From NCBI RefSeq assembly GCF_036227325.1, contig NZ_CP109467.1, forward strand, positions 6,014,001-6,078,000: 64,000 nt of DNA, written 5' to 3'. Shown piece by piece: positions 43,218 to 51,520 of this stretch. Positions within the stretch are counted from its first letter, which is position 1. Each line of letters begins with the position of its first letter. A program made the position numbers and the translations under genes. A model generated the notes under the pieces. The model saw only the letters and a program-made list of their open reading frames with translations. It was not told the origin of the DNA and did not search any database. The stretch comes from Streptomyces sp. NBC_01465. GTDB lineage: Bacteria > Actinomycetota > Actinomycetes > Streptomycetales > Streptomycetaceae.

Positions 43218-44005
43218 TGCCCACCCCACCCCGAGGGAATGATGTCGGCATGCTGCGAGACATCTTTGACGAGGACGCCGAGCTCTACGACCGTGTGCGG
43301 CCTGGGTATCCCAACGCTCTGGTCGAGGATCTTGTCGCGCGGACCGGGCTCGGGGGTGGCAGCTGCGTGCTCGAAATTGCCCCGGGGACCGGGAAGTTGA
43401 CCTTGCCTCTCGCGCGGACCGGGGCGGGGATCACCGGGGTCGAGCTCGGGCCCGCCATGGCTGCCGTTGCGCGGCGGAATCTGGCGGGGTTTCCGGAGGT
43501 CCGTATCGATGTGGGGGACTTCGACACCTGGGTGCTGCCCGTCGAGCCGTACGATCTTGTCGTCGTCGCCACCGCCTACCACTGGATCGATCCCGTCGTA
43601 CGCGTGTGGAAGCCGATGGAGGCGCTCCGGGAGGGTGGGACGTACGCCGTCGTCACCACCCATCATGTGGCGGGCGGGAGCGTGGAGTTCTTCGCGGAGG
43701 TGCAGCGTCTCTACGAGCGGTGGGACCCTGCCACGCCGCCCGGGACGCGGCTGCGGGACGAAGCCGTCGTGGGGACCGACTTGGAGTTCGGGCCCGCAGT
43801 CGTGCGGAAGCACGCGCAGGAGATCACGTACACCAGTGCCGAGTATCTCGACGTGCTGCTCACCTACTCCGGACATCGGGCCCTGGCGCCCGAGCGGCGT
43901 GAGGGGCTGCTCGCGGGGATCGGGGAGCTCATCGACACCCGGTACGGGGGCCGGATCACCAAGCGGTACATGCATGAGCTGATCACGGTGATCCGGCCCG
44001 GCTGA
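43217..44005 (+). CDS. Class I SAM-dependent methyltransferase
   Basis: Methyltransferase of 262 residues. Motif I is 'VLEIAPGTGKLTLPLA', motif II includes 'GVELGPAMAAVARRNL', motif IV 'PYDLVVVATAYHWID'. The FDEDAELYDRVRPGYP opening is typical of UbiE-like small-molecule methyltransferases. ATG 43217 has AGGAG at 5 bases and overlaps the GNAT stop; ATG 43250 is an alternative. It is convergent with the amidase gene 3 bases away. Codon bias is a little weaker than in neighbours. Confidence 0.85.
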   Translation: MPTPPRGNDVGMLRDIFDEDAELYDRVRPGYPNALVEDLVARTGLGGGSCVLEIAPGTGKLTLPLARTGAGITGVELGPAMAAVARRNLAGFPEVRIDVGDFDTWVLPVEPYDLVVVATAYHWIDPVVRVWKPMEALREGGTYAVVTTHHVAGGSVEFFAEVQRLYERWDPATPPGTRLRDEAVVGTDLEFGPAVVRKHAQEITYTSAEYLDVLLTYSGHRALAPERREGLLAGIGELIDTRYGGRITKRYMHELITVIRPG

Positions 44006-44008
44006 TGC

Positions 44009-45190
44009 TTAGACGAGCGCCGCCTCGATCCATGCCGACCAGTCCAGGAGCTGTTCGTCCTGGTGGGGTGCGGCCACGCACTGGAGGCCCAGGGGCAGGC
44101 CGTTCGGCGCCCGGCCCGACGGGATCGTGAGCGAGGGCAGGCCGATGTTGCTCCAGGGGAGGCACATGATCGAACTGCCAGTGGTGGTCAGGCCCTTGGG
44201 GGCCGGGCCCGTCGCCGCCGGTGTGATCCACAGGTCGATCGGTGCCATGGCCTCCGCCATCCGCGTACGGAACGCTTCGCGGGCGGCACACGCCTCCACG
44301 TAGTCCGCGTGCGTGATCGCGTGGCCCTCGCGGATCGCCTGGCGCGTCTCGCGGCGGTAGAGCTTTGCGTACTCCGCGAACCAGGCGGCGTGCGTCCTGG
44401 CCAGTTCGTAGCGGTTCATCGTGAAGAGCTGCGACACCGTGCGGTCGAAGTCCTGCATCACGGGGATCCGGCGGACCGTGAAGCCCGCCCGCTCCAGGTG
44501 TTCCGCGGTGGCGGTGAAGGACTTCAGGGCTTCCGGTTCGGCCCGGTCGAGGTAGGGGCCCGTCGGGATGCCCAGGACCGGCAGGTCGTCGGGGTCCCGT
44601 GGTGTCCAGTCGTCGCAGACCACCGAGGCCGCCGGCAGCAGGCCTGCCACGTCCTGTGCGTACAGGCCCAGCGTGTCGAAGCTCGGCGCGTTCGCGATCA
44701 CCCCGTCGGTCGGGATGCGGTCGTACGTCGGCTTGAAGGCCACCACCCCGCAGTACGCTCCCGGGCGGATCATCGAGCCGACCGTCTGGGTTCCTACGGA
44801 GAGGGGGAACAGGCCCGCCGCCACCCCCGCCGCCGAGCCGCTGCTCGAACCGCCGGGTGTGTGGGCCGGGTTGTGCGGATTGTGGGTCGGGCCCGGGGCC
44901 AGTACCGCGAACTCCGCCGTGACCGTCTTGCCCGCGATCAGCGCCCCGGCCTCGCGCAGGCGTGTGACGACCGTCGCCTGGGGGCCCGCCAGCGCTGCCG
45001 GGGGGAGGGACGATCCTGCCCGCGTCGGGAGGCCGTCCACGTGGATGATGTCCTTGATTCCGACCGGGATTCCGTACAGGGGTGGCCTGTTGGCGGGGTC
45101 CGGCCAGCGTGCGGCGAGTGCCGCGGTCTCGGAGCGGAGGCGGGTCTCGCGGTCCGGCTCGGGGACGAATGCCTGTATGTCACTGTCCAT
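44009..45190 (-). CDS. Amidase signature family protein
   Basis: Amidase of 393 residues, shorter than the usual 450 or more. The Ser-cisSer-Lys triad is visible: Lys in 'YGIPVGIKDIIHVDGLP' and the serines in 'TPGGSSSGSAAGVAAG' and 'GTQTVGSMIRPGAYCG'. The N-terminus begins only about 40 residues before the catalytic Lys, so the first helices are reduced. It lies 11 bases after the NCS1 permease gene and is likely co-transcribed. It should hydrolyse an amide taken up by the permease; which amide is unknown. Confidence 0.87.
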   Translation of the reverse strand: MDSDIQAFVPEPDRETRLRSETAALAARWPDPANRPPLYGIPVGIKDIIHVDGLPTRAGSSLPPAALAGPQATVVTRLREAGALIAGKTVTAEFAVLAPGPTHNPHNPAHTPGGSSSGSAAGVAAGLFPLSVGTQTVGSMIRPGAYCGVVAFKPTYDRIPTDGVIANAPSFDTLGLYAQDVAGLLPAASVVCDDWTPRDPDDLPVLGIPTGPYLDRAEPEALKSFTATAEHLERAGFTVRRIPVMQDFDRTVSQLFTMNRYELARTHAAWFAEYAKLYRRETRQAIREGHAITHADYVEACAAREAFRTRMAEAMAPIDLWITPAATGPAPKGLTTTGSSIMCLPWSNIGLPSLTIPSGRAPNGLPLGLQCVAAPHQDEQLLDWSAWIEAALV

Positions 45191-45201
45191 GGGGCGGGAC
45201 G

Positions 45202-46623
45202 TTACAGCTCCGCCAGCACTTCGGCAGGTGTCTCGTCGGAGGCAATTTCCGGGCGGGCCGTGAGTGCCGCGTACACCGCGCCGCCGACCAGCCCCGAGAA
45301 GATGAAGCTGCAGTCCACGCCGCCCGTGAGGGAGAGCAGCGGGCCCTCGTAGAACGGGGTGGACACGGCGAGCAGACCCACCGCCGCGCCCAGCGCCCAG
45401 GCCGCCGTCGCCCGGAGGTTCCAGCCGGCGCGGAACCAGTAAATGCCGCCCACCGCACGGCGGTTGAAGACCTGGAGGGCGTCCGCGTTGTAGGTGCCGC
45501 GGCAGCGGACGTAGCCGATGACCGTGATCACCGCCCAGGGGGTGCCGATCGCCGTGAGGAGCAGGACGAAGGACGTCATCGCCGACTGGGCGTCCCAGGC
45601 GAAGTGGCCCAGGAAGACGAAGAGGGTGGAGACGGCGGCTACGACGAGCGTGGCGCGGGCGCGCGTCGCGCGCGGCAGGATCGCGTCCAGGTCCAGGCCC
45701 ATCGAGTACAGCATCAGGCCCGCGTTGCCGACCGAGCCCGCGCTCGCCGCGAGGAGGAGCGGGATCAGGTACCAGGTGGGGGAGGCGGCGACCAGCGGGC
45801 CCGCGTAGTCCAGGGACGAGCGGGCGGCGAGCGCGGTGTACGTACCGAAGAGCTGCGGGACCAGCAGGCCCAGACAGAGGCCCGCGCAGGTGGAGACCAG
45901 GACCGACTTCGTCGAGTGGCGGCGCGGGGAGATGTAGCGCGTGTAGTCGCCGAGGAGGGTGATGAAGGCGATCGGGCCGCTGAGGCCGGCGGCGACCGCG
46001 GAGAGCAGCCAGGTCGGCCAGTAGGAGCCGAGGAGGTACGGGGTGTCGGGGGCGGCCGCGGTCGTGAAGTCGGGTGCGTACGCGATCAGGCCGAGGACCA
46101 GGAGCGCCGTCATGCCGATGGCGAGGATCTTGCTCAGGCGGAGCAGGAGCCGGTAGCCGTACACCGCGCCGACGACCGTGAGCGCGGCGAGCAGCGCGTA
46201 GACGACGGCGTGGATCCAGCCGTTGTCGGGGAGGCCGATCAGGCGGGTGAGCGTCCCGATCATGGTGTCGCCGCCGATCCAGAGGGTCAGCGCGGTGTAT
46301 CCGAGGGAGAGCAGGAGGCCGACGATCGAGCCGACCAGGCGGCCCCGGACGCCGAACTGGGCTCCGCTGGAGGTGGAGAGGTTGGTGCCCGTACGGAGGG
46401 AGACCAGGGCCAGCGGCGCGGTGAGCAGGGTGCCGACGAGCGTGCCGGTGACGACGGAGGTCACCGAGCCCCACAGGTCGAGGCCGAAGGAGACCGGCAG
46501 CCAGCCGAAGACGATCACGCCCAGGCAGAGGTTCGAGCCGAGCAGGATCGAGATGAGATCGCGCGGGCCGCTGGTGCGTTCCGCGTCCGGGATGGTGTCG
46601 ACTCCGCGCTGTTCAATCGGCAT
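45202..46623 (-). CDS. NCS1 family purine/cytosine-type permease
   Basis: Membrane transporter of 473 residues with about twelve helices, NCS1 family (nucleobases, hydantoins, allantoin, thiamine). Signature areas: 'LLGSNLCLGVIVFGWLPVSF', 'STSSGAQFGVRGRLVG', 'ITLLGDYTRYISPRRHST'. AGGGG precedes the ATG at 46623 by 9 bases. It is divergent from the urease-like genes and followed by an amidase. This pairing suggests uptake of a nitrogen-rich compound. Confidence 0.88.
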   Translation of the reverse strand: MPIEQRGVDTIPDAERTSGPRDLISILLGSNLCLGVIVFGWLPVSFGLDLWGSVTSVVTGTLVGTLLTAPLALVSLRTGTNLSTSSGAQFGVRGRLVGSIVGLLLSLGYTALTLWIGGDTMIGTLTRLIGLPDNGWIHAVVYALLAALTVVGAVYGYRLLLRLSKILAIGMTALLVLGLIAYAPDFTTAAAPDTPYLLGSYWPTWLLSAVAAGLSGPIAFITLLGDYTRYISPRRHSTKSVLVSTCAGLCLGLLVPQLFGTYTALAARSSLDYAGPLVAASPTWYLIPLLLAASAGSVGNAGLMLYSMGLDLDAILPRATRARATLVVAAVSTLFVFLGHFAWDAQSAMTSFVLLLTAIGTPWAVITVIGYVRCRGTYNADALQVFNRRAVGGIYWFRAGWNLRATAAWALGAAVGLLAVSTPFYEGPLLSLTGGVDCSFIFSGLVGGAVYAALTARPEIASDETPAEVLAEL

Positions 46624-46660
46624 GTGGGCTACCCCTGACACTCGGAAGTTTGAGCAGCGT

Positions 46661-46695
46661 TCAATGTGGCGTAGCTCAATGTCACACGTCAATGT
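46661..46695. promoter_or_regulatory. Three direct repeats of TCAATGT
   Basis: TCAATGT at 46661-46667, 46676-46682 and 46689-46695, spaced 15 and 13 bases, in the 146-base divergent region between the permease and ureAB genes. They look like a regulator-binding array. Confidence 0.55.
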
Positions 46696-46769
46696 TTCCG
46701 GCCTATGAATCTCGTGGTTAGAGTGGAGTTCTAAATGATGTGCGTGTGCGTGTGCGGAGGTGTGACGGC

Positions 46770-47459
46770 GTGCGGCTGACCCCGACGGAACGCGACCGGC
46801 TGCTGCTCTTCGGAGCCGCCGAGCTGGCGCGGGCGCGCAGGGCGCGCGGGCTGAAGCTCAATGTGCCCGAGGCGACGGCGCTGATCGCCGACACGGTCTG
46901 CGAGGCGGCCCGCGACGGGCGGCGGCTCGCGGAGGCGATCGCGGCGGCGCGGAGTGTGCTGGGGCCCGACGATGTGCTGCCGGGGGTCGCCGATGTGGTG
47001 ACCGAGGTGCATGTGGAGGCCGTCTTCGACGACGGGTCGCGGCTGGCCGTGGTGAGCGATCCGATCGGCGGGGGTTCGCTCGGTGCGGACGCTCCGGGGG
47101 CCGTCCTGGAGGGGCCCGGGTACACCGAGCCCGAGGCGGCGGTGCGGGTGCTCGTGCACAACACCGCGAGTGTGCCCGTCTCCGTGACCTCGCACTTCCA
47201 CTTCTTCGAGGCCAACCCCCGGCTGGACTTCGACCGTTCGGCCGCGTACGGCATGCGGCTGTGCGTGCCGGCGGGGTCGTCCGTACGGTTCGGGCCCGGC
47301 GAGCGCGTCGAGGTCGGGCTGATGCCGATCGGCGGCGAGCGCGTCGCGATCGGGTTCGCCGGTCTGGTCGACGGGCCGCTCGATGCGCCGGGAGCGAAGG
47401 AGAGGGCGCTGCGTGCGGCGGCTGCCTGCGGATATCTGGGAGCTGAGAGCGATGAGTGA
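46770..47459 (+). CDS. ureAB: Fused urease gamma-beta subunit
   Basis: Protein of 229 residues joining UreA (about 1-100: 'LTPTERDRLLLFGAAELARA', 'RGLKLNVPEATALIAD', 'GVADVVTEVHVEAVFDDGSR') and UreB (about 125-215: 'TSHFHFFEANPRLDFDRSAA', 'GERVAIGFAGLVDGPL'). Fusions of this type occur in some bacteria, including Streptomyces. GTG 46770 follows GGAGG by 9 bases; the ATG-less extension to 46740 is rejected. It overlaps the alpha-subunit gene by 8 bases. Confidence 0.9.
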   Translation: MRLTPTERDRLLLFGAAELARARRARGLKLNVPEATALIADTVCEAARDGRRLAEAIAAARSVLGPDDVLPGVADVVTEVHVEAVFDDGSRLAVVSDPIGGGSLGADAPGAVLEGPGYTEPEAAVRVLVHNTASVPVSVTSHFHFFEANPRLDFDRSAAYGMRLCVPAGSSVRFGPGERVEVGLMPIGGERVAIGFAGLVDGPLDAPGAKERALRAAAACGYLGAESDE

Positions 47460-49128
47460 GTACGCGGCCGTGCACGGCCCCCGCGCCGGCGACCGGGTCC
47501 GCCTCGGTGACTCCGGGCTCGTCGTGCGGGTGGAGTCGGACGCGCAGAAGCCGGGGGACGAGTTCCTCGCCGGGTTCGGCAAGACCGCCCGCGACGGGCT
47601 GCATCTGAAGGCTGCGGCCGTACGGGAGACGTGCGACGTCGTCATCAGCAATGTGCTGGTCATCGATGCGGCGGTCGGGATCCGCAAGGTCTCGATCGGG
47701 ATCAGGGAAGGGCGGATCGCGTCCATCGGGCGGGCCGGGAACCCGGACACCCTGGACGGGGTCGACGTCGTGGTCGGCACCGGGACGACCATCGTGTCGG
47801 GCGAAGGGATGATCGCGACGGCGGGTGCGGTGGATGCCCATGTGCATCTGCTCTCCCCGCGCATCATGGAGGCCTCGCTCTCCTCCGGCGTGACGACGAT
47901 CATCGGGCAGGAGTTCGGCCCGGTGTGGGGTGTGGGGGTCAACTCGCCCTGGGCGCTGCGCCACGCCTTCAACGCCTTCGACGCCTGGCCGGTCAACATC
48001 GGCTTCCTGGCGCGGGGGTCCTCGTCGGACCCGGCCCCGCTGGTGGAGGCCCTCGCCGAGGGCGGCGCCTCCGGGTTCAAGGTCCACGAGGACATGGGCG
48101 CGCACACGCGGGCGCTGGATACAGCGCTGCGGGTGGCCGAGGAGCATGACGTCCAAGTCGCCCTGCACAGCGATGGGTTGAACGAATGCCTTTCGGTCGA
48201 GGACACTCTCGCCGTACTGGAGGGGCGGACCATCCACGCCTTCCACATCGAGGGGTGCGGGGGCGGGCACGTACCTAATGTGCTGAAGATGGCGGGCGTG
48301 GCGAATGTGATCGGGTCGTCGACCAATCCGACGCTTCCATTCGGGCGGGACGCGGTCGCCGAGCACTACGGGATGATCGTCTCCGTCCACGACCTGAAGA
48401 CCGACCTGCCGGGCGACGCTGCGATGGCCCGCGACCGTATCCGCGCCGGGACGATGGGTGCGGAGGACGTGCTGCACGACCTCGGCGCCATCGGGATCAC
48501 GTCGTCGGACGCGCAGGGGATGGGGCGCGCGGGCGAGACCGTACGCCGGACCTTCGCGATGGCCGGGAAGATGAAGGCCGAGCTCGGCCCGATGGAGGGC
48601 GACGGCCCCGACGACGACAACGCGCGCGTGCTCCGCTACATGGCGAAGCTGACCATCAACCCCGCGATCGCGCACGGGCTTTCGCACGAGATCGGGTCGA
48701 TCGAGGTCGGCAAGCTCGCCGACATCGTGCTGTGGCTGCCCGCCTTCTTCGGCGCGAAGCCGCAGCTGGTGCTGAAGTCGGGCTTCCCCGCGTACGGGGT
48801 GACGGGCGACCCGAACGCGGCGACCGACACGTGCGAACCACTGGTCCTGGGGCCGCAGTTCGGCTCGTACGGGGCGACGGCGGCTGACTTGTCCGTGGCT
48901 TTCGTCGCGCAGGCCGCCGTCGACCAGGGCAACGACGGGATGCCGACCCGGCGGCGGCGGGTCGCGGTGCGCGGCACGCGCGGGATCGGCCCGGCGGACC
49001 TGCGCCTCAACTCGCGTATCGGCGACGTCGGGGTGGACGCCCGCAGCGGCCTGGTGACGCTCGACGGCGACCCGCTGCAGTCCGAACCGGCCGACTCGGT
49101 CTCTCTCAACAGGCTTTATTTCCTTTAG
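47452..49128 (+). CDS. Divergent urease alpha subunit (UreC-like)
   Basis: Amidohydrolase of 558 residues with the nickel-site ligands of urease: H130 and H132 ('DAHVHLL'), carbamylated Lys K210 and H212 ('FKVHEDMG'), H239 ('LHSDGLNE'), H265 ('FHIEGCGGGH') and D353 ('SSDAQGMGR'). Two parts differ. The mobile flap, normally C-H-H-L-D, reads V312-H-D-L-K, so the flap Cys is lost although the catalytic His (H313) stays. The segment that normally reads GTGPA..GT.ATTCTPGPW is shortened to 'EFGPVWGVGVNSPW'. No ureD, E, F or G is nearby. Overlaps ureAB by 8 bases; agmatine deiminase follows by 10. It may be a urease with altered properties or act on another ureido/guanidino substrate. Confidence 0.85.
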   Translation: MSEYAAVHGPRAGDRVRLGDSGLVVRVESDAQKPGDEFLAGFGKTARDGLHLKAAAVRETCDVVISNVLVIDAAVGIRKVSIGIREGRIASIGRAGNPDTLDGVDVVVGTGTTIVSGEGMIATAGAVDAHVHLLSPRIMEASLSSGVTTIIGQEFGPVWGVGVNSPWALRHAFNAFDAWPVNIGFLARGSSSDPAPLVEALAEGGASGFKVHEDMGAHTRALDTALRVAEEHDVQVALHSDGLNECLSVEDTLAVLEGRTIHAFHIEGCGGGHVPNVLKMAGVANVIGSSTNPTLPFGRDAVAEHYGMIVSVHDLKTDLPGDAAMARDRIRAGTMGAEDVLHDLGAIGITSSDAQGMGRAGETVRRTFAMAGKMKAELGPMEGDGPDDDNARVLRYMAKLTINPAIAHGLSHEIGSIEVGKLADIVLWLPAFFGAKPQLVLKSGFPAYGVTGDPNAATDTCEPLVLGPQFGSYGATAADLSVAFVAQAAVDQGNDGMPTRRRRVAVRGTRGIGPADLRLNSRIGDVGVDARSGLVTLDGDPLQSEPADSVSLNRLYFL

Positions 49129-49138
49129 GAGTTCGCTG

Positions 49139-50155
49139 ATGTTCCGTATGCTCGCAGAGTGGTTCCCGCACGAGCGGACCTGGATGGCCTGGCCGGGCCC
49201 GAACCCCACCTTCGACAACGCCGCCGGTCTGGCGGAAGCGCGGGAGGCGTGGGCGGCCGTGGCGCGCGCTGTCCGTGCGTACGAACCGGTCACGATGGTG
49301 GTCGGCCCGGGGCAGTCGGAGGGTGCGCGTGCGCTGCTCGGCGCCGACGTCGAGCTGGTCGAGCGGGAGCTGGACGACGCGTGGATGCGCGACATCGGCC
49401 CGACGTTCGTCACGGACGGGGCCGGTCAACTGGCCGCCGTGGACTGGACGTTCAACGGCTGGGGCGCGCAGGAGTGGGCGCGCTGGGAGCACGACGCGAA
49501 GATCGGCGCGTACGTCGCCGACCTGGCCGGAGTGGAGACGCACAGCTCCCGCCTGGTGAATGAGGGCGGCGCGATCCACGTCGACGGCGAGGGCACGGTT
49601 CTGCTGACGGAGACCGTCCAGCTGGGCCCTGAGCGCAACCCGGACTGGTCGCGCGAGGAGGTCGAGGCGGAGATCCACGCACGGCTCGGCACGACGAAGG
49701 CGATCTGGTTGCCGCGCGGACTGACCGGCGACTACGGGGAGTTCGGCACGCGCGGCCACGTCGACATCGTCGCCGCCTTCGCCCGGCCTGGCGTGGTCGT
49801 GGCGCACGTCCAGCCCGACCCCGCCCACCCGGACCACGAGCTCTGCAAGGGGATCGTGGCGCAGCTCCGGGCGGAGACGGACGCGAAGGGGCGGCCGCTG
49901 GAGGTCGTGGAGGTGCCGGCGCCGACGGTCCTGAAGGACGAGGACGGGGAGTGGGTCGACTACTCGTACATCAACCACTACCTCTGCAACGGGGGAGTGG
50001 TCCTGTGCGGCTTCGACGACCCGAGGGACGAGGAGGCGGCGGAGATCTTCCGGGGACTTTTCCCGGATCGCACGGTCACGCTGGTCGACGCACGTACGAT
50101 CTTCGCAGGTGGGGGAGGCATTCACTGCATCACCCAGCAGCAGCCGAAGGTGTGA
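49139..50155 (+). CDS. aguA: Agmatine deiminase
   Basis: Deiminase of 338 residues converting agmatine to N-carbamoylputrescine and ammonia. The catalytic Cys is C330 in 'AGGGGIHCITQQ'; acidic substrate residues are in 'DDAWMRDIGPTFV' and His in 'GHVDIVAAFARPG'. 'WPHERTWMAWP'-like opening appears as 'EWFPHERTWMAWPGP'. It begins 10 bases after the UreC-like gene with AGGAG before the ATG, so it is in the same operon. Peptidyl-arginine-type relatives are less likely given the short length and motif. Confidence 0.9.
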   Translation: MFRMLAEWFPHERTWMAWPGPNPTFDNAAGLAEAREAWAAVARAVRAYEPVTMVVGPGQSEGARALLGADVELVERELDDAWMRDIGPTFVTDGAGQLAAVDWTFNGWGAQEWARWEHDAKIGAYVADLAGVETHSSRLVNEGGAIHVDGEGTVLLTETVQLGPERNPDWSREEVEAEIHARLGTTKAIWLPRGLTGDYGEFGTRGHVDIVAAFARPGVVVAHVQPDPAHPDHELCKGIVAQLRAETDAKGRPLEVVEVPAPTVLKDEDGEWVDYSYINHYLCNGGVVLCGFDDPRDEEAAEIFRGLFPDRTVTLVDARTIFAGGGGIHCITQQQPKV

Positions 50156-50188
50156 GCGGGGGCTCGCGCCGTTTCCGTGGGGGAACCG

Positions 50189-50710
50189 ATGGAGCGTCGT
50201 CGTGCGCTGAAGTACGCGGTCGTGGTGGCGGGGCTTGTACTGACGGGGGTGTCGGCGGGGCCCGCGAGCTCGGCGGGGTTCGCGCTGGAGCCGTTCTGCG
50301 CGTACACCGCGGGCAGGGGCGAGATGAAGGTCGGCGACGAGCTCTGGGTCCCGCTCCCGCAGATGGCGAACCGGTCGGACTCCCCGATCGAGGTCACCGG
50401 CGCGACGGCGGTCCATGTGCCCGAGGGCGTGCGGGTGCGCGGCTTCAGTGCGTACGACGCGGCGGTCGACACCATGGTGATGGGAGGGGACGCGGAGGAC
50501 ACGCGCGCGTACAAGAACCTGTCCCTCCGGCCGATCCGCATCCCGGCGAGGACCGTGTCGACCGTCTACCCGATGGTGCACCTGCAGCTCACCCGCCCCG
50601 GCAGCTACGCGCTCGACAGCTTCCAGATCGAGTACGCGAAGGACGGCCACCGCTACACCCAGGCCGTCGGCTGCGGCGCCGAACTGAGCACGCTCCCGCC
50701 CGCCGACTGA
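50189..50710 (+). CDS. Secreted protein of unknown function
   Basis: Protein of 173 residues with a signal peptide ('RRRALKYAVVVAGLVLTG', cleavage near 'GPASSAG'). The mature part looks like a beta-sandwich ('GDELWVPLPQMANRSDSPIE'), with two Cys residues, one in 'LEPFCAYTAG' and one near the C-terminus in 'AVGCGAELS', probably a disulfide. GGGGGAA precedes the ATG. It is 33 bases after aguA and could be the operon's last gene. I do not recognise the family. Confidence 0.7.
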   Translation: MERRRALKYAVVVAGLVLTGVSAGPASSAGFALEPFCAYTAGRGEMKVGDELWVPLPQMANRSDSPIEVTGATAVHVPEGVRVRGFSAYDAAVDTMVMGGDAEDTRAYKNLSLRPIRIPARTVSTVYPMVHLQLTRPGSYALDSFQIEYAKDGHRYTQAVGCGAELSTLPPAD

Positions 50711-50730
50711 CGAATGGCATCATTCCGACC

Positions 50731-50823
50731 ATGGATTTCGAGCTCGATCCGCCGCACGGTGTCGGCGATCCCTTCGGACTGCCCGCCGAGGCCGCGGCCC
50801 GAGCGCTCGGGAGCCGGACATGA
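50731..50823 (+). pseudogene. Possible remnant: 30-aa N-terminal fragment
   Basis: ATG ORF 'MDFELDPPHGVGDPFGLPAE' ending after 30 residues, with its stop overlapping the TetR start. The first residues look like the N-terminus of larger actinobacterial proteins that begin MDFELDPP.GVG, so this may be a truncated gene. No clear RBS. Confidence 0.3.
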
Positions 50824-51437
50824 CCCAGAGCAGCCCGGACCCCGCCCCCCGCCGCCGCAACTCCGCCGCCCCGCCCCGCGAGACCGTCCTCGCCGCCGCC
50901 ATGGCCGCCATCGCCGAGCACGGCCTCGACAAGCTCACCATGGCCGGGCTCGGGCGGACCGTCGGGATGAGCAGCGGGCATCTCCTCTACTACTTCCGCT
51001 CCAAGGACGAGCTCCTCCTCCAGACCCTCGAATGGAGCGAGGAACAGCTCGGCATGGAGCGCCGGTCCGCCCTCGCCCGCCAGGTCCCCGTCCGCGCCCG
51101 CCTCGACGCCTTCGTCGATCTCTACGTACCGTCAGGCCCCCGCGACCCCCACTGGTCCCTCTGGCTGGAGCTCTGGAACCGCGCCCACGACGTCGGCGAC
51201 GACGCCCGCGGCCGGCTCCTCGACATCGAACTCTCCTGGCACCGCGACCTCGTCGCCCTCCTCGTCGAGGGCGCGTCGCGCGGCGAGCTGCGCGCCGTCG
51301 ACGCCGATCGGTTCGCGGTTCGCATCCGTGCACTCCTCGACGGATTCTCGACGCACGTCGCGATGGGGCTCCCGGGCTCGGACCGGGCCCAAGTCCTCGC
51401 CCACGTCGGCGAATTCCTCGACGAGTCGCTTCTCTGA
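50820..51437 (+). CDS. TetR family transcriptional regulator
   Basis: Regulator of 205 residues, BetI-like. The helix-turn-helix (about 20-65) reads 'AAIAEHGLDKLTMAGLGRTV' then 'GMSSGHLLYYFRSKDELLLQ'. The C-terminal part resembles AcrR/BetI ligand domains ('WSLWLELWNRAHDVGDDARG'). It lies between the nitrogen cluster and an MFS transporter and may control either. Confidence 0.87.
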   Translation: MTQSSPDPAPRRRNSAAPPRETVLAAAMAAIAEHGLDKLTMAGLGRTVGMSSGHLLYYFRSKDELLLQTLEWSEEQLGMERRSALARQVPVRARLDAFVDLYVPSGPRDPHWSLWLELWNRAHDVGDDARGRLLDIELSWHRDLVALLVEGASRGELRAVDADRFAVRIRALLDGFSTHVAMGLPGSDRAQVLAHVGEFLDESLL

Positions 51438-51520
51438 GAACGCAACGCACGTAAGTACGCATGATCGTTGCCACCTGCACCCTTGTGGCGCTTCCCGTCC
51501 CTCCCTCACCGTGAATCACC

